Shown: positions 1-11,993, counted from the stretch's first letter. The stretch: 64,000 bases of DNA from Streblospio benedicti (GCA_019095985.1 CM032661.1:16434313-16498312), one strand, 5' to 3'. Notes: a model not told the origin generated them from the sequence alone. Made by a program: numbers and translations.

Positions 1-1822
1 AAGGTTGTCATGCTAGTACTCACGCAGCCAAAGTACTTTTTCACATTTTTAAAAATAATGTTGTAATTGTTTAGAAAAGAATTATAAATGCAAAACCATG
101 TTTGTTGTGTAAAGTGATTTATTCTATTAGGATTCGTTATTGTGGTGCATCAGGCACGCACTTTGGGCTCGCCGTGATAAGCCACAAAAACTCACCTGAT
201 AAAATAATTCATGTCACAAACTCATCCTGTTTTGTCTATGTACGGAGTACGGGGTAGTAGGGCTATATCGCAACAACATATATATATATATATATATATA
301 CTCTAGTCTATACAGCAGTGAGCTGGCCGGTTCCCATTTGCTCCTCATCACAAACATATCCGCATTTTTCAGGCCCCGACGGGGCCCTTAGCAGCTAAAA
401 GCACCAGGTGATTTGAATGACAACGATAGTTGATATAACAGCTGAAAAAAGTCCAGCGGGACTCGTCAGCTACTTTCTTGCCATTTGAAGATGAGACGTG
501 GTTGTCGTTTGCTGAAGTCATTCATTCATATATTTTCTCTAGTCCGATATAAGTTGCATGTTCCTGTACAATTTTATGTATAGGTTCAAATAGGATTGTA
601 AATGATAGTTATAAACGCACATGCAGGTCCATTTCGTATGGTTCTAGGCGTGTAGGCCTTTAAAAGATCAGACAATGGTTGGTCATTGAGAGAACTAGAC
701 GAATTCGTAAATAAACACCTGTGCTTAACTGCTTAAAACGTACTCACTCTCTCACTCACCCTCTCACTCTCTCACTAAACTACCCACCTACCAACTCAGC
801 CAACGACCCTAGCACACACACGTATACGGAGATACGCCCTAACCCCCACCATCCCACCCCCACCCACACGCATACACGCACACACTTAAAGAGCATTCCA
901 CGTGATATCATGTTACCCAGTGCTCATTGGGACTTTGTTAAAAAAAGCCATTGCTTTGTCGTCGTCGACCCTGCAGGTCATGACATGACATTTGGAAACA
1001 AATATACTGTGCTATTTTTACGAGATATATGTATAATATACGATACTTTTTACAAAACTGAGCTTTTTATTTCATACCAGATATATAGCCTGATCAATCT
1101 ATGATATCATTTTAAAATGGCAACAAAATAGTCAATAATGAAATGCACGTTTCGAAAACGGCGTAGAGTTGGCAAATAGTGAAAAGCAAATTGTATCAGA
1201 GGGGGAAAACACTTCACAAGCACTCAAATTATGCGAACTGCGGCAAACAAGAAGACAATTGACGAGCATTAAAACGGAAAGTGATAGTCTTGACTTCGGA
1301 TAGGTGATTGGCGCTCGCCAATTGCTGCTTCCTGCGTGGAAACTACCTCCTCACCTCCGCGTGCTCAATAAACTAACTGGTGTGCAGCCGAGTGTGTAAT
1401 GATATGCCTATTGTCTGCTAAATGTCGGCGGCTCCAACATGAACTGGGCGCTCTCTGACAGCTCCATGTTTTGGTGATTAGATGTTAGGTTATAAATTTT
1501 GAGCATTATAGGAAGGGAAACAGTAAGGGAGACAAAGATCGTGAATGATTCGCACATCTTCGAGAAAGCACCTGCTATGGGCACGTGTAGTAAAAATGAT
1601 TTACTGTACGTGTAGATGTGTAGTAGCCTAATTCAACCAACAAGGTCTCTACAAGAAACTCAAAAGGACCTTTTTCAAATGTGACCTATTGAAATCCCAT
1701 GCCCTGTCTTCGTCCTGAGTTACGTCCACACGCTAGCAGGTGGCACCCCAATATGGGGTCGGACCATAATGCTGACAGAGGTGGCTTTTGTAATAAAAAG
1801 ATATAGTGTTGAAATAAAGTTT
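1..1822. other. No gene recognised
   Basis: I see no supported coding exon here. There is a short TA run near 278-300 and a CA/CT-rich stretch near 740-890 that produces a meaningless Thr/His/Pro-rich open frame. The rest is AT-rich and unique-looking. Confidence 0.35.
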
Positions 1823-2121
1823 CATTTTTTCTTCTATTCCATCTTTTTTATTTCTGGTGCCTATCCTCTAATGTGGGCTAAATTAAAGGTCTGTTGGTTC
1901 AAATGTTTAATATATTCTTATTTACTCTTTCCACATGTTTCAATAACAACACTGAACAGTATCATTATCAAGAATTTTGAATTTGATAAGGATACTGTTG
2001 TTATTGAAACATGTCGAAAAAGTAAATAAAAATATATAGAAACATTTGGACCAACAGATATTTGATTGACACCACATTAGAGGATACGCAACAGAAATAG
2101 AAGATGGAATAGAAGAAAATG
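1823..2121. repeat. Foldback (hairpin) element, about 300 bp
   Basis: The left part, starting tttcttctattccatcttt, returns as its reverse complement at the right end (about 2100-2121, agatggaatagaagaaaa). Inner segments also pair: the Ctcctaatgtg-like block near 1865 with the block near 2080, and catgtttcaataacaac near 1936 with gttgttattgaaacatg near 1997. The two arms cover almost the whole unit and leave a short centre. This is the shape of a foldback or miniature inverted-repeat transposon. No coding content is supported. Confidence 0.7.
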
Positions 2122-2810
2122 CGACCATAATTATGCTGCGTATCGAATTTCTAGAATCTTATATAAAATTTCAAATGGCCGCCATTGACAAATCTTTTGT
2201 CTGCATATGTAGCAAGGGGTTTCTGTCTCCGTGCAAGACTATTCTGTATTGTGTAGGGGATTCATCAACGACGACAGAACCAACGTATTTGTTTTAGGTT
2301 TACTCTGTGAATTTGGCCTTTGTTGCTGTCCGACTTGTCCGACTGAGAGGTAGTCAATTTTAATTGAACTGTGACACCCTTGTCAATTGAGCTTGGCGAG
2401 GAAACAATAAAAACGGATTCATTTGTCAGACACACCAGGTAGATAGTATGCACATATAAACCTATATACACGTATGTCTATATATACAGGGATCCTCTCT
2501 ATCGACCAATACCTCCAAAGGACTGCCATCGAGCGATCGCAATAGCAAAGTAGTTTCTTTATGCAGGTGTCTGTGAACGGATTATTAGGACAGCGAGCAA
2601 TGTTCTCTTCTGACAGCGGTGGTCTGTTTGTTGAAGAAAAGTTTTTTTAATGAATATTGTTTTATGATAACAGGATGTTCTTTAAATGATGCTCAATGTT
2701 ACCAAGCTGAAAGCAATACACGCAATGAATATCAAACTCACTAGTCACACATGATTAATAGCCTGCAAATATAATTGGGGTGATAGGCACCTATGATTCA
2801 CGCCTATATG

Positions 2811-2944
2811 GATAGTTAAATATTAAGCCAAATATGCAGACTATAGGTAATTCATTAGTGGATGAAACACACTGGAAACTTATTGTCCATTGCACGTTTT
2901 GTTTATTAAAGCTGTATCAGTGGCGTAGAAACCAACAATATGGG
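2811..2944 (+). repeat. Dispersed repeat, copy 1 (about 135 bp)
   Basis: This segment, from gatagttaaatattaagcc to caacaatatggg, matches 4914-5047 in the same orientation with scattered substitutions and small indels. Shared blocks include atgcagactataggtaa, gaaacacac.ggaaactt and tttgtttattaa. I see no coding content and no family I can name. Confidence 0.7.
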
Positions 2945-3287
2945 ATATTAACAGTTATTTTTTGTCTCGACAGCAAATGTTGACGGCATTGTTCTCATGT
3001 ATGGACAGTTATTGGCTTATATTTGCAGACACTGCAGTTCCCCGGGTACTATGCAATGTGTCCGTAGTTACTAAGGCTACGCTAGTGATCTACATAAGCA
3101 AGCAATCATATCCCCAATTTAGAGACTGACCCCGACTAACACACAACATACATTCCCCAAGTCACGTGCACGTACATGTATAATGCATGGGCGAAGATCT
3201 ATCTATATGGCAGATACAGCTACAATGTACATGCAGTGAATTTTTACCACCAGCCGTGTTTTCGTGGTCGCTTGCTATAATAATTGT

Positions 3288-3488
3288 TCAATTCTACTCT
3301 CTCTGTTATGGCAAGCAAGCTCCTACCACTGTTTTGACATAGTTGAAGACACACATGTAGCTTTCATTTTGACCATATCAATATCAGGGCCACTTGATAT
3401 AGTCAAAATGGAAGCTCTGTCTTCAACTTTGCCAATGCAGTGGTAGGAGCGTGCCTGCCATAAAAGAGAGAGAGAGAGCAGAATTGAA
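3288..3488. repeat. Foldback (hairpin) element, about 200 bp
   Basis: The left arm reads caattctactctctctgttatggca, gctcctaccactg, tagttgaagac, then agctttcattttgacc. The right arm carries the reverse complements in the opposite order: tcaaaatggaagct, gtcttcaact, cagtggtaggagc, then a GA-run and cagaattg. The arms are about 90 bp and nearly meet at a centre near 3388. This is a miniature inverted-repeat element. The small open frames on each strand are mirror images of one another and not genes. Confidence 0.75.
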
Positions 3489-4913
3489 CTATTTCGTGCC
3501 ATATCAGAGAGCAAGCAATTTTGGAAAAATATACCGTTGTGCATATAATAATAGTGAAGAGTAGATGTTGTACTGGTCACTTGGGGGTTTGTACGGGCAA
3601 AGACTCGCAGAGATGGCAAACACATTGAATCGAATTTCTTGGGCTGAAATGCAAACCCTGAATCAGTCTAAGCACTTAATCTCTAATATATTTTTTCGAA
3701 TTCTTCATTATAACTTATCATGTGCTTGTCGCTGTAATATCATACAGCATGAAACGATAAAAATAATGTAAAAACGTGCTTACCAAATGCATAGGTAGCT
3801 AATTAGCAACCAGCTATCATTAGAATCCCCAATGAAAATGCAGTTAATATGTCATAATTGGGAGGTCACATCTACTGGATTAAACCCCACCACCACCACC
3901 ACCACCTCCACCACCACCATTTCACATAGCCAATGATAGCTCCAGATGCTCCACAAGACGCCATGGTGTCTCGAGTGCGAACCAGGCAGACGTATGCCAT
4001 TTCCTCCAGGTCTACAGCAATAAGCATGGAGCATCGTGAACAACCGAACTGTTAGAACAGACGCTTATTGTTTCGTGCTTCCATTGCTTCAAATACTAAC
4101 GGCAATGGCGGCCCTTAACTTGCGGTTTTTTAATCTCTCGACCATACATCTTCGTAAAGCAACAGACGAGGCCACAGTTAAACTGAAACACCCAGAACCT
4201 ACTAGAAGTGCCCCATTCCCATCCGACCAATTGGATCACTCCAAAATCCAAGCCAGAACATCTACGATCCACCTTGAAATAACACTAAGCTTTTGGCGTG
4301 TTCTGGAGCATTTGATGCTAGCATCGGCTATCAATATGCGGCTGATCGAAATGTCCTATACAGACCATATAACAGCTTACTGGATGCCGTCTCAATCACA
4401 CGTTAATTATTAATACTAATTTGATTAATATGTCACTTTGAGATATTGGACAATAATGATACTTGCTTTGAATCAATCCTGTGTTTAGTTTATCATATGG
4501 GAGCGTGGGAGCGTATACAAAACGTTCAACCGTTATCTCGTCTGACAATCTTTAACGCCGACTTGTACTATTTTATCTGTCATGAAGCAAACGTCTCTGA
4601 AACTACTTGAGACTGTAAATAAGCCAAGAGGCTGTAAATACGCCAAGGGCAGAGGTCAGCAAGTATCATTGGACAGCAGAAACGTGTATACGTATCGCAC
4701 TGTGATAGCATTTAACCTATCGGCGCCGTTTGCCTGTATGGTGCACATTTGGGAGGCATCGTGTACAAGACGTCGTGGGGTTTCGCTGTTTATTAGCCGT
4801 GGCAGATGCTTCACAGGATTGCCTAATTACCCTCAGAATCCACCTTCCATACGAGTGGTGGGATTGCACTGGAGTGCTTAGTTTTATAAGATGAAATGTT
4901 CATATTATATAGT
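3489..4913. other. No gene recognised
   Basis: Open frames up to about 125 codons occur on both strands, but none has flanking splice signals, a recognisable domain or biased composition. A CCA run near 3889-3918 is simple sequence. Confidence 0.3.
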
Positions 4914-5047
4914 GGACAGTTAAATATTAAGCGAAAAATGCAGACTATAGGTAAGTAATTACTGGGTGAAACACACAGGAAACTTTTTGTCTATGGTACG
5001 CTTTGTTTATTAAGCTGTACCAGTGACGTGGAAACCAGCAATATGGG
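4914..5047 (+). repeat. Dispersed repeat, copy 2 (about 135 bp)
   Basis: This is the second copy of the repeat at 2811-2944, in the same orientation, starting gacagttaaatattaagcg and ending cagcaatatggg. The two copies differ at perhaps one base in ten, so they are not a recent duplication. Confidence 0.7.
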
Positions 5048-6194
5048 TTGTTATAATCATATCTCCCAAACCCATTTATTCATTTATGACCATGTATCAT
5101 AATGATTATTTGATTGTAATTCTGCAACATAGACACACCTACATGCACAATAAAAAGAGGTGATTTATAGTATTCCAAGCAAATACACACTCTAAATTCA
5201 CCGCATATATATGTACATGTATATATAAAGCTCTTTCTCAATGTTAAATATTTGAGACTCTGTAGCCATGAAGGCACAAGCCAATAAAACAGAGACGACG
5301 TTTTGAACGAAAACGAGGAGGCGGTCTACCTGCTCGTCATATATGTCTGGCACATCTACAATAAAAAACCTCTTCGAAGTTGTTGCTCTCGAGACGGGTT
5401 AGGCCAAGGGTGTCGCTCTTGTGACGTCAAATAGGTGGCTATGTTTAGCGGAGGTCGCCATCGTCAAGCCTCCGGTCTGAGACAGATACACCTGTCATGC
5501 CAGCCACTTCCGGTCATGACAGATTGTCACTTCCGAATGCCTAGGCCAAGGATCTGGCGCCAATATGGTCACGATAACAATAGATACATCAAAATTAAAT
5601 GAGATCTTTGGTTTGCGTTTCTAAATATACATGCATACCTCGTATGAGTCTAGTGTATCAACGAAAGCATCTGTTGCCTTTAACGAATAAGAGCAAGACA
5701 TTTTACTAACATATATACATGTACGTCCCCTCAGGGCTGAAGTTTAACATTAGATAACTCTTGTATACAGAACTACTGTGTTATCATTAGGAGGTGTAAA
5801 CATATCTTTATTCTGTGAGAGCTGTATCTATTAGATGGTCAGACATACCTCTACTATATTGCCCACATATATTACAAAATATGTATTACTTACACATCAT
5901 AATTTGAATTTTATGATGGGTTTCGAGGCTTTCTTTCTACACACGGATGATTATCATTCAAGTAGGCCAGTGTCTCAGCATCTAAAGTCGTGGTGTTGCA
6001 TGCACGAGCGTAGTGGAGACAGATAACTACCGGGCGGTGCCCGGTGCATTGTCCCAATCAGACATAATGGGGGTTCAGCACCAGCGTACTTTTACCGGTA
6101 ACTAAATGTTGTTTCTTGATGTTAGTTTGCCTCTTTCATTTTCTTGCTGTTAACTATTCTAAATGGTGAAAAGTTTTCCTCTACAAACCTATGT
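5048..6194. other. No gene recognised
   Basis: No coding exon is supported. A CRE-like word (tgacgtca) lies near 5421 in a slightly GC-richer stretch (5290-5580), but no gene start follows it on either strand. I make no promoter call. Confidence 0.3.
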
Positions 6195-6728
6195 TTTTCT
6201 GAAGCATTGGGGTCCCCTTATCATGAAATCGACTGGTAACATTGAATAAACTGGGACTCACTGTCTATTTTTCAACCGTTTGTCATGGTACCCCCAAAAG
6301 GTAAATTCCGACCGATTACGTACAGAAAAAACATAATTCCTTTTTTACATCGTTTCTGATGGCTAAAATACAAAAATAATTACAAGACATTTTCGACTAA
6401 ACACGACACGCTGAGTTCATTTAAGACATCAAAAATAGGTTTTGACACAATTCAAAATGGCCGCCAAGATGGCCGCCGCCTTCAAATGTCAGAATGTCAT
6501 AAAAAACAAACTAATCATCATAGAATATTGCATAATACATCATTTTTGACCAAATACAACATGCTGAGTTCATTTATGACATTAAAAATATGTTTTGACA
6601 AAATTCAAGATGGCTGCCAGGGTGGCCGCCACTGTCAGATATCATGATTCCACAAAATACAACCCCAAAATCAAAATTTTACTCTAATCAAAGACTATAT
6701 TGAACACTCATTTGCACAAGGTTTTTAC

Positions 6729-7327
6729 ATTATACATACAGTCTACAACTATCCTTTTGTGCTAGTTTTTATAAGCTCACATTGATAGCCTTTTGGACCT
6801 TCCCGGTCCTTCTTCAGTCTGCCAACTGCCTAATCGTCACGTGATCGTGGTGTGACGTCGGCTACAGGTAGCACCCAAGGATCCAGCCAAGAAAGAAGAC
6901 GTTTGTGGTGTGGTTTACCAAATTAACTAGTGGATCAGGCTCTGAAGGATGTAGTAGCTCTTATGTGGGTGAAACATCAAAGGACCCCAGCATAGACGCC
7001 CCAGCAGCACCTCCTCAAGACCAGACAGAGAGAGCCATTTGATAACATCAAGATAATAGATCGTGACCAGAACACTTTTGAAAGAAAGATCAGGGAGGCC
7101 ATACACATCAGGCGCATCAAGCCCGACCTCAATAAGAACGTGGGGGCCGCCGACCTGCCAGCCATCTACACCAACATCCTACCAGCCTCTGCCGACGACG
7201 TCACACCACAATCACGTGACGATTAGGCAGTTGGCAGACTGAAGAAGGACCAGGAAGGTCCGAAAGGCTATCAATGTGAGCTTATAAAAACTAGCACAAA
7301 AGGATAGTTGTAGACTGTATATATAAT
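6729..7327 (+). mobile_element. Penelope-like element remnant with inverted end arms
   Basis: The arms are inverted copies of about 125 bp: attatacatacagtctac at 6729 onward pairs with the block ending at 7327, and the stretch tgccaactgcctaatcgtca pairs with its complement near 7210. The plus-strand centre retains parts of the C-terminal GIY-YIG endonuclease region of Penelope-like retroelements: a YVGETS block near 6968, then KIREAIHIRRIKPDLN and an LPAIY block near 7090-7170. The unit is a short broken remnant lacking the reverse transcriptase. It sits inside the larger element at 6195-10118, so it inserted after that element or was carried with it. Confidence 0.6.
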
Positions 7328-7892
7328 AATCAAAGATGGTTTACAAATATAGGTGGTGATAAAATGCAACATGGCTTTCACAAAAAGTACAAGAAAATAT
7401 GACATGTCAACAGTGTAAAAACATAAGCATATGAAAAAATCCAGGGTCATGATTAGCCACTCGTCCCCACATATTGACAAGCAACACAATGTGGAGGACA
7501 AGTAAAATACTATAGCAACATGTCCTTTTGACGAGTAGAATTCAGGACCATTTTGGATACAATTGTATAGTTTGTACAAGGATGACGAGTGCAATTATTG
7601 GAAGACGGGAGGATTTTTGACCGTCACTCATCCTGCTGACGAGTCACACCTTACCACCTAATCCTGACCCTGATTAAACAAATCATATATCACGTAACAT
7701 ATCATTATATGCGACATATTTTATAACATTATTTTATGTGCTGACCTTCAAAATGATCAATACTATGTATATATTTTCACAATGATAAATTTTACGTTTA
7801 TAACTAAAGTGCATGTAATTAAACACTATAAACACTCATTCATAATCAAAGTAATATGCAGCTTGAAGTTCTTTTCTATCAGACGCAACTCA

Positions 7893-9300
7893 TTAAACTA
7901 ATTCCCCTTCACTTTCATCGGTTTCGCCAATATCAGTGCAATCTAAATTGGCATTTTCAACTTCACCTATTTCTTCATTTTCTATTTCTTCTAACTCTTC
8001 ATTTTCACTATCTTCCATATCATGTTGGAAGCTAGTCTCATTGGCTGTATTGGTTTCTTCTCCTTTTTTGGTATGTGGATTGTGGCACTGTAAGTTTGTA
8101 CACTTGCAATACAGTGTGCACGACAGTCTATTCTTTTTGCAGCTACAGGTGTTGTTGCTGCATGCCTTGCCCACAGCTTGGCAGCTGCATTGCACTACAT
8201 CAATGAGTTTGGGTGGTGCAGGATTTCCTTGTGCAATTTGTGGCATTGGCATGCCATCCTTCACTTCCCATCCAAATTTAGTAATGTCATTTGCTTCATT
8301 ATGTGGCTCCTTCTGGTCAGCTGCCTTCCACAGCATCACTTGCAAATGTGACCTAAGTATGTGATGATGCAAATTGGCTGAAGTTGGAGGGAGGTTGATT
8401 AACTTGGGTTTCTTCTTTTGTTTTGTGAACACATGGTAACGCATTTCTTCCATAGATATACTGCCTGGAGCATTATATATTGTCGTTATGAATTGTTTTC
8501 CACAGTCAAACACATTTGCTTGGTTCATGTTTGGCTCCCCAAGTATGGTATGTAAACTTTGAAAGTTGCCTTTCTTCAACGTATTAATGGCAAGAACCTT
8601 ACCCTTTCCAAACAAATAAGAAGTTGTATCACACCCACTTAGGGCATGTGCACCAAGCAACTGACCACATTTATCACCAAGATTAGCACATGTAGCATTT
8701 ATGTCTAAAATAGTATGATCCCATCTCTCCATGTGCACTCTAGATTGAATTTGATTCTTCCACACCCAGTAAACTAACAAAACAAACATATCAGTATCAT
8801 CACTGAGTACCCTAATAGTTTTCTTCCCTAATTCAGCTGATTGTAATACATGTGATACAATGGTAATGTCTGCTTCATCATGGGCATAAGCCTCATCTAT
8901 GTGAGTCTCCATTGTAGTGTTTGGAATGCTAAATGTTGCCATCACTGCAGACAATTTTCTCTTGTTATTCTTATTTTTCATGACTGCATCTCGCTTTGGT
9001 AGTTTAGACGACAATGATATGTGATAGTCAACTTGTTCTTCAACACTTCTCCTGGCTCTTTCATGGTCTTTGGCAGACATCCCTTTGTATTTTTTCAAAT
9101 ACAAGAATACATTCTGCTGTTGATTGATACTTCTTCAGATGGTCTTCAATTGAATCTACAAGTGAGGAAACATCACCTCCATGAGGCCACACAACTCTAT
9201 ATAATAACTGGGATACATCAACTATCACAATATCTGGATCAGAAGGCTGCACTAAGACACCTAACCGTTTCACAAGACTATACTTCACTCCTTTGCACAA
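7893..9300 (-). CDS. XPG/FEN-like (PIN) nuclease fold plus tesmin/TSO1-type CXC domain protein
   Basis: An open frame of about 400 residues (7893-9104) continues upstream in a second frame to at least 9300. Seen in order: VDVSQLLYRVVWP near the N-terminus, HEADITIVSHV, then LSDDTDMFVLLVYW and GAHALSGCDTTS. Their acidic residues follow the order of metal-binding acids in FEN/XPG nucleases, where the last block matches the GCD of the helix-turn-helix. Near the C-terminus a Cys-rich block (CSCQAVGKACSNNTCSCKK, then further CxC pairs) is a CXC/CRC DNA-binding motif, followed by a Glu/Asp-rich tail. One extra base in an A run near 9093-9098 separates the N-terminal part from the rest; it could be real decay or a homopolymer error. 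The start codon is not certain. The gene lies between the inverted arms of a transposon, so it is probably element-encoded. Substrate unknown; role in DNA cutting or binding is inferred from the domains. Confidence 0.65.
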
Positions 9301-10233
9301 GTTTGGGGTTCTATTTGTGTGTCTCTGACTGTATAATATGGTTCACCATATAAAAGTAATTAACTGACCAATAAAGTAAACTTATTATGATATACCCTTT
9401 TTATATATAGTCTAATAGAATACTTTTTATATAGAATAATTTTATACCATCAGCATGATGAATATAGTCTTAAATGATGTATTATACAATATTCTATGAT
9501 GATTTTATGTGCAATTATGATATCTGACAGTGGCAGCCATCATGGCGGCCATCTTGAATTTTGTCAAAACCTATTTTTGATATCATAAATGAATTCAGCA
9601 TGTGGGATTTAGTCAAAAATGGTGTATTATAGAATATTCTAAGATGATTAGTTTGTTTTTTATGACATTCTGACATTTGAGGGCAGCGGCCATCTTGGCG
9701 GCCATTTTGATTTTTGTCAAAACCTATTTTTGATGTCACAAATGAACTCAGCATGGTGTGTTTAGTCAAAAATGATGTATTATACAATATTCTATGATGA
9801 TTAGTTTGGTTTTTATGACATTCTCACATTTGAAGGCGGCGGCCATCTTGGCGGCCATTTTGATTTTTGTCAAAACCTATTTTTGATGTCATAAATGAAC
9901 TCAGCGTGTCGTGTTGAGTCAAAAATGTCTTGTAATTATATTTGTATTTTAGCCATCAGAAACGATGTAAAAGGAATTATGTTTTTTTCTGTACGTGTCG
10001 GTCGGAATTTACCTTTTTGGGGTACCATGACAAATGGTTGAAAAATGAACAGTGAGTCCCAGTTTATTCAATGTTACCAGTTGATTTCATAATAAGGGGA
10101 CCCCAATGCTTCAGAAAACTATAGTTTGCAATTGCATGGCATAACATAGATTATTGCCGAGCTTGCGTTATAGTTAAGGCCTATTTCCTGTGGCGATAAT
10201 TTGTGTCATTAGGCAAAACTCAACTGTTTTTAT

Positions 10234-10515
10234 AATACAGTACTTTCTTCATACCAATGGCGGCCACAATTTACAAATATATACAGTAACTCAATATTTC
10301 GACAACAACTGCTTGTCTTTTTCAAGAGTTTGGAGTCATAATGCAAACATTATGACTCATGGATTGCAAGTGTGTCAGTCCCCCCCCCCCACTATCCTCG
10401 AGCCGCTATCTATCCTCCTCCTTCCTCAGTGTAGGGAAGTGCACATCAGGTAGCAGAGTTGCTGTATATATTTGTAAATTGTGACAGCTGTTGGTATGAA
10501 AAAAGTACTGTATTG
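10234..10515. repeat. Miniature inverted-repeat element, about 280 bp
   Basis: Terminal inverted repeats of about 55-60 bp: aatacagtactttcttcata at the left pairs with the block ending gtactgtatt at 10515, and acaatttacaaatatatac near 10268 pairs with gtatatatttgtaaattgt near 10464. An inner small hairpin, gagtcataatg..cattatgactc, lies near 10330-10356. No coding potential. It sits about 115 bp outside the large element ending at 10118. Confidence 0.75.
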
Positions 10516-10602
10516 TATGAATTAACACAACTAATGAATTTGTTCAACAAAACAACAACTATTTTCGTTCTCAATATCGTAACAGATTTATTCATCGCAT
10601 TG

Positions 10603-10643
10603 CTTCAGCTGCTGAAGCAAAAGCCTTGAGTTTCGTTTGTTTG

Positions 10644-10698
<55 letters not shown>

Positions 10699-10748
10699 AT
10701 AACTAACTAACTAACAAACTAACTAACTAACTAACTAACTAACTATCC

Positions 10749-10796
<48 letters not shown>

Positions 10797-11024
10797 CACT
10801 AACTAACTGACTGACTGACTAACTGACTGACTGACTGACTGACTGACTGACTGACTGACTGACTGACTGACTGACTGACTGACTGACTGACTGACTGCCT
10901 TCCTGCCTGACTACCTGACTGACTGACTGACTGACCGGCTGGCTGGTTGGCTGACTGACTGGCTTGCTGGTTGGCTGGTTGACTGGTTGGCTGGCTGGCT
11001 ACCTGACTGACTGACTGACTGACT

Positions 11025-11056
<32 letters not shown>

Positions 11057-11508
11057 GACTGACTGACTGACTGACTGACTGACTGACTGACTGACTGACT
11101 GACTGACTGACTGACCTACTGACTGACTATGTATGTCTCCAGACAAGCTAGATCATTTATCGATTAACCAATTTCATTGAAACTAACATAACTATTTGGT
11201 ATGACGTGATACCACTAACTAACTAACTAGCTAGCTAACTAACTAACTAACTAACTCACTAACTAACTGACTGACTGACTGAGTAACTGACTGACTGACT
11301 GACTGACTGACTGTCTGACTGACTACCTGACTGACTGACTGCCTGCCTGACTGACTACCTGACTGACTGACTGACTGACTGACCGGCTGGCTGGCTGGTT
11401 GGCTGACTGACTGGCTTGCTGGTTGGCTGGTTGACTGGTTGGCTGGCTGGCTGGCTGGCTGGCTGACTGACTGACTGACTGACTGACTGACTGACTGACT
11501 GACTGACT

Positions 11509-11540
<32 letters not shown>

Positions 11541-11713
11541 GACTGACTGACTGACTGACTGACTGACTGACTGACTGACTGACTGACTGACTGACTGACT
11601 GACTGACTGACTGACCTACTGACTGACCATGTATGTCTCCAGACAAGCTAGATCATTTATCGATTAACCAATTTCATTGAAACTAACATAACTATTTGGT
11701 ATGACGTGACACC
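10603..11713. repeat. AACT/GACT tetranucleotide arrays with a hairpin leader and a 500-bp duplication
   Basis: A near-palindrome (gcttcagctgctgaagc) at about 10605 leads into (AACT)n from about 10645, which turns into (GACT)n with CTGG-type variants. The flank gtatgtctccagacaagcta at 11131 recurs exactly 500 bp later at 11631, together with about 80 bp that follow it, so the array and its flank are duplicated in tandem. The Ser-Gln-Ser-Val open frames on the minus strand are translations of the tetranucleotide and not proteins. Confidence 0.9.
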
Positions 11714-11993
11714 AAAGTGATTCGATTATGGGCAGTTTGCCAAGTAAAGTGTGCTTCCAACGGGGTTATTTCTGGTTCAGTTTCGACATTTTTTGCAATA
11801 GTTCTGCTAATGCTTCTAAGAAATCATTCAAACTTGGTACAATGCTTAACATGTCTACTGAACATCAACCGTATTTAATTTTGGCAATTAAAGTTTACCT
11901 TTCAGAAAGCCGTTTTAATTATCTTTTATTCTATTTTTTACTATAGTTTCAATACTGTTAGAAACATGGCCATCGAATTGGCATAATGGTTAT

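Larger units (their letters stand above)
6195..10118. mobile_element. DNA transposon with long inverted repeats, 3.9 kb, carrying a nuclease-CXC gene
   Basis: The outer ends are inverted copies: ttttctgaagcattgggg at 6195 and ccccaatgcttcagaaaa ending at 10118. The left arm (6195 to about 6649, 455 bp) pairs with the right arm (about 9518 to 10118, 601 bp). Each arm is built from subrepeats of about 140-150 bp that contain ATGGCGGCCATCTTG-like words. The right arm has about one subrepeat more than the left, which explains the length difference. Both flanks show the word ctat, so a short target-site duplication is possible but unproven. The interior holds a minus-strand gene (7893-9300) and a nested Penelope-like remnant (6729-7327). 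No DDE transposase is visible, so the unit is either non-autonomous or uses an enzyme I cannot recognise. The Academ superfamily, reported to carry XPG-type nucleases, is one possible affiliation; this is inference. Confidence 0.75.

Noticed and set aside
10799-11646. Ser-Gln-Ser-Val repeat proteins on the minus strand
   Set aside because: They are direct translations of (CAGT)n microsatellites, with no signal peptide, exon structure or non-repeat domain.
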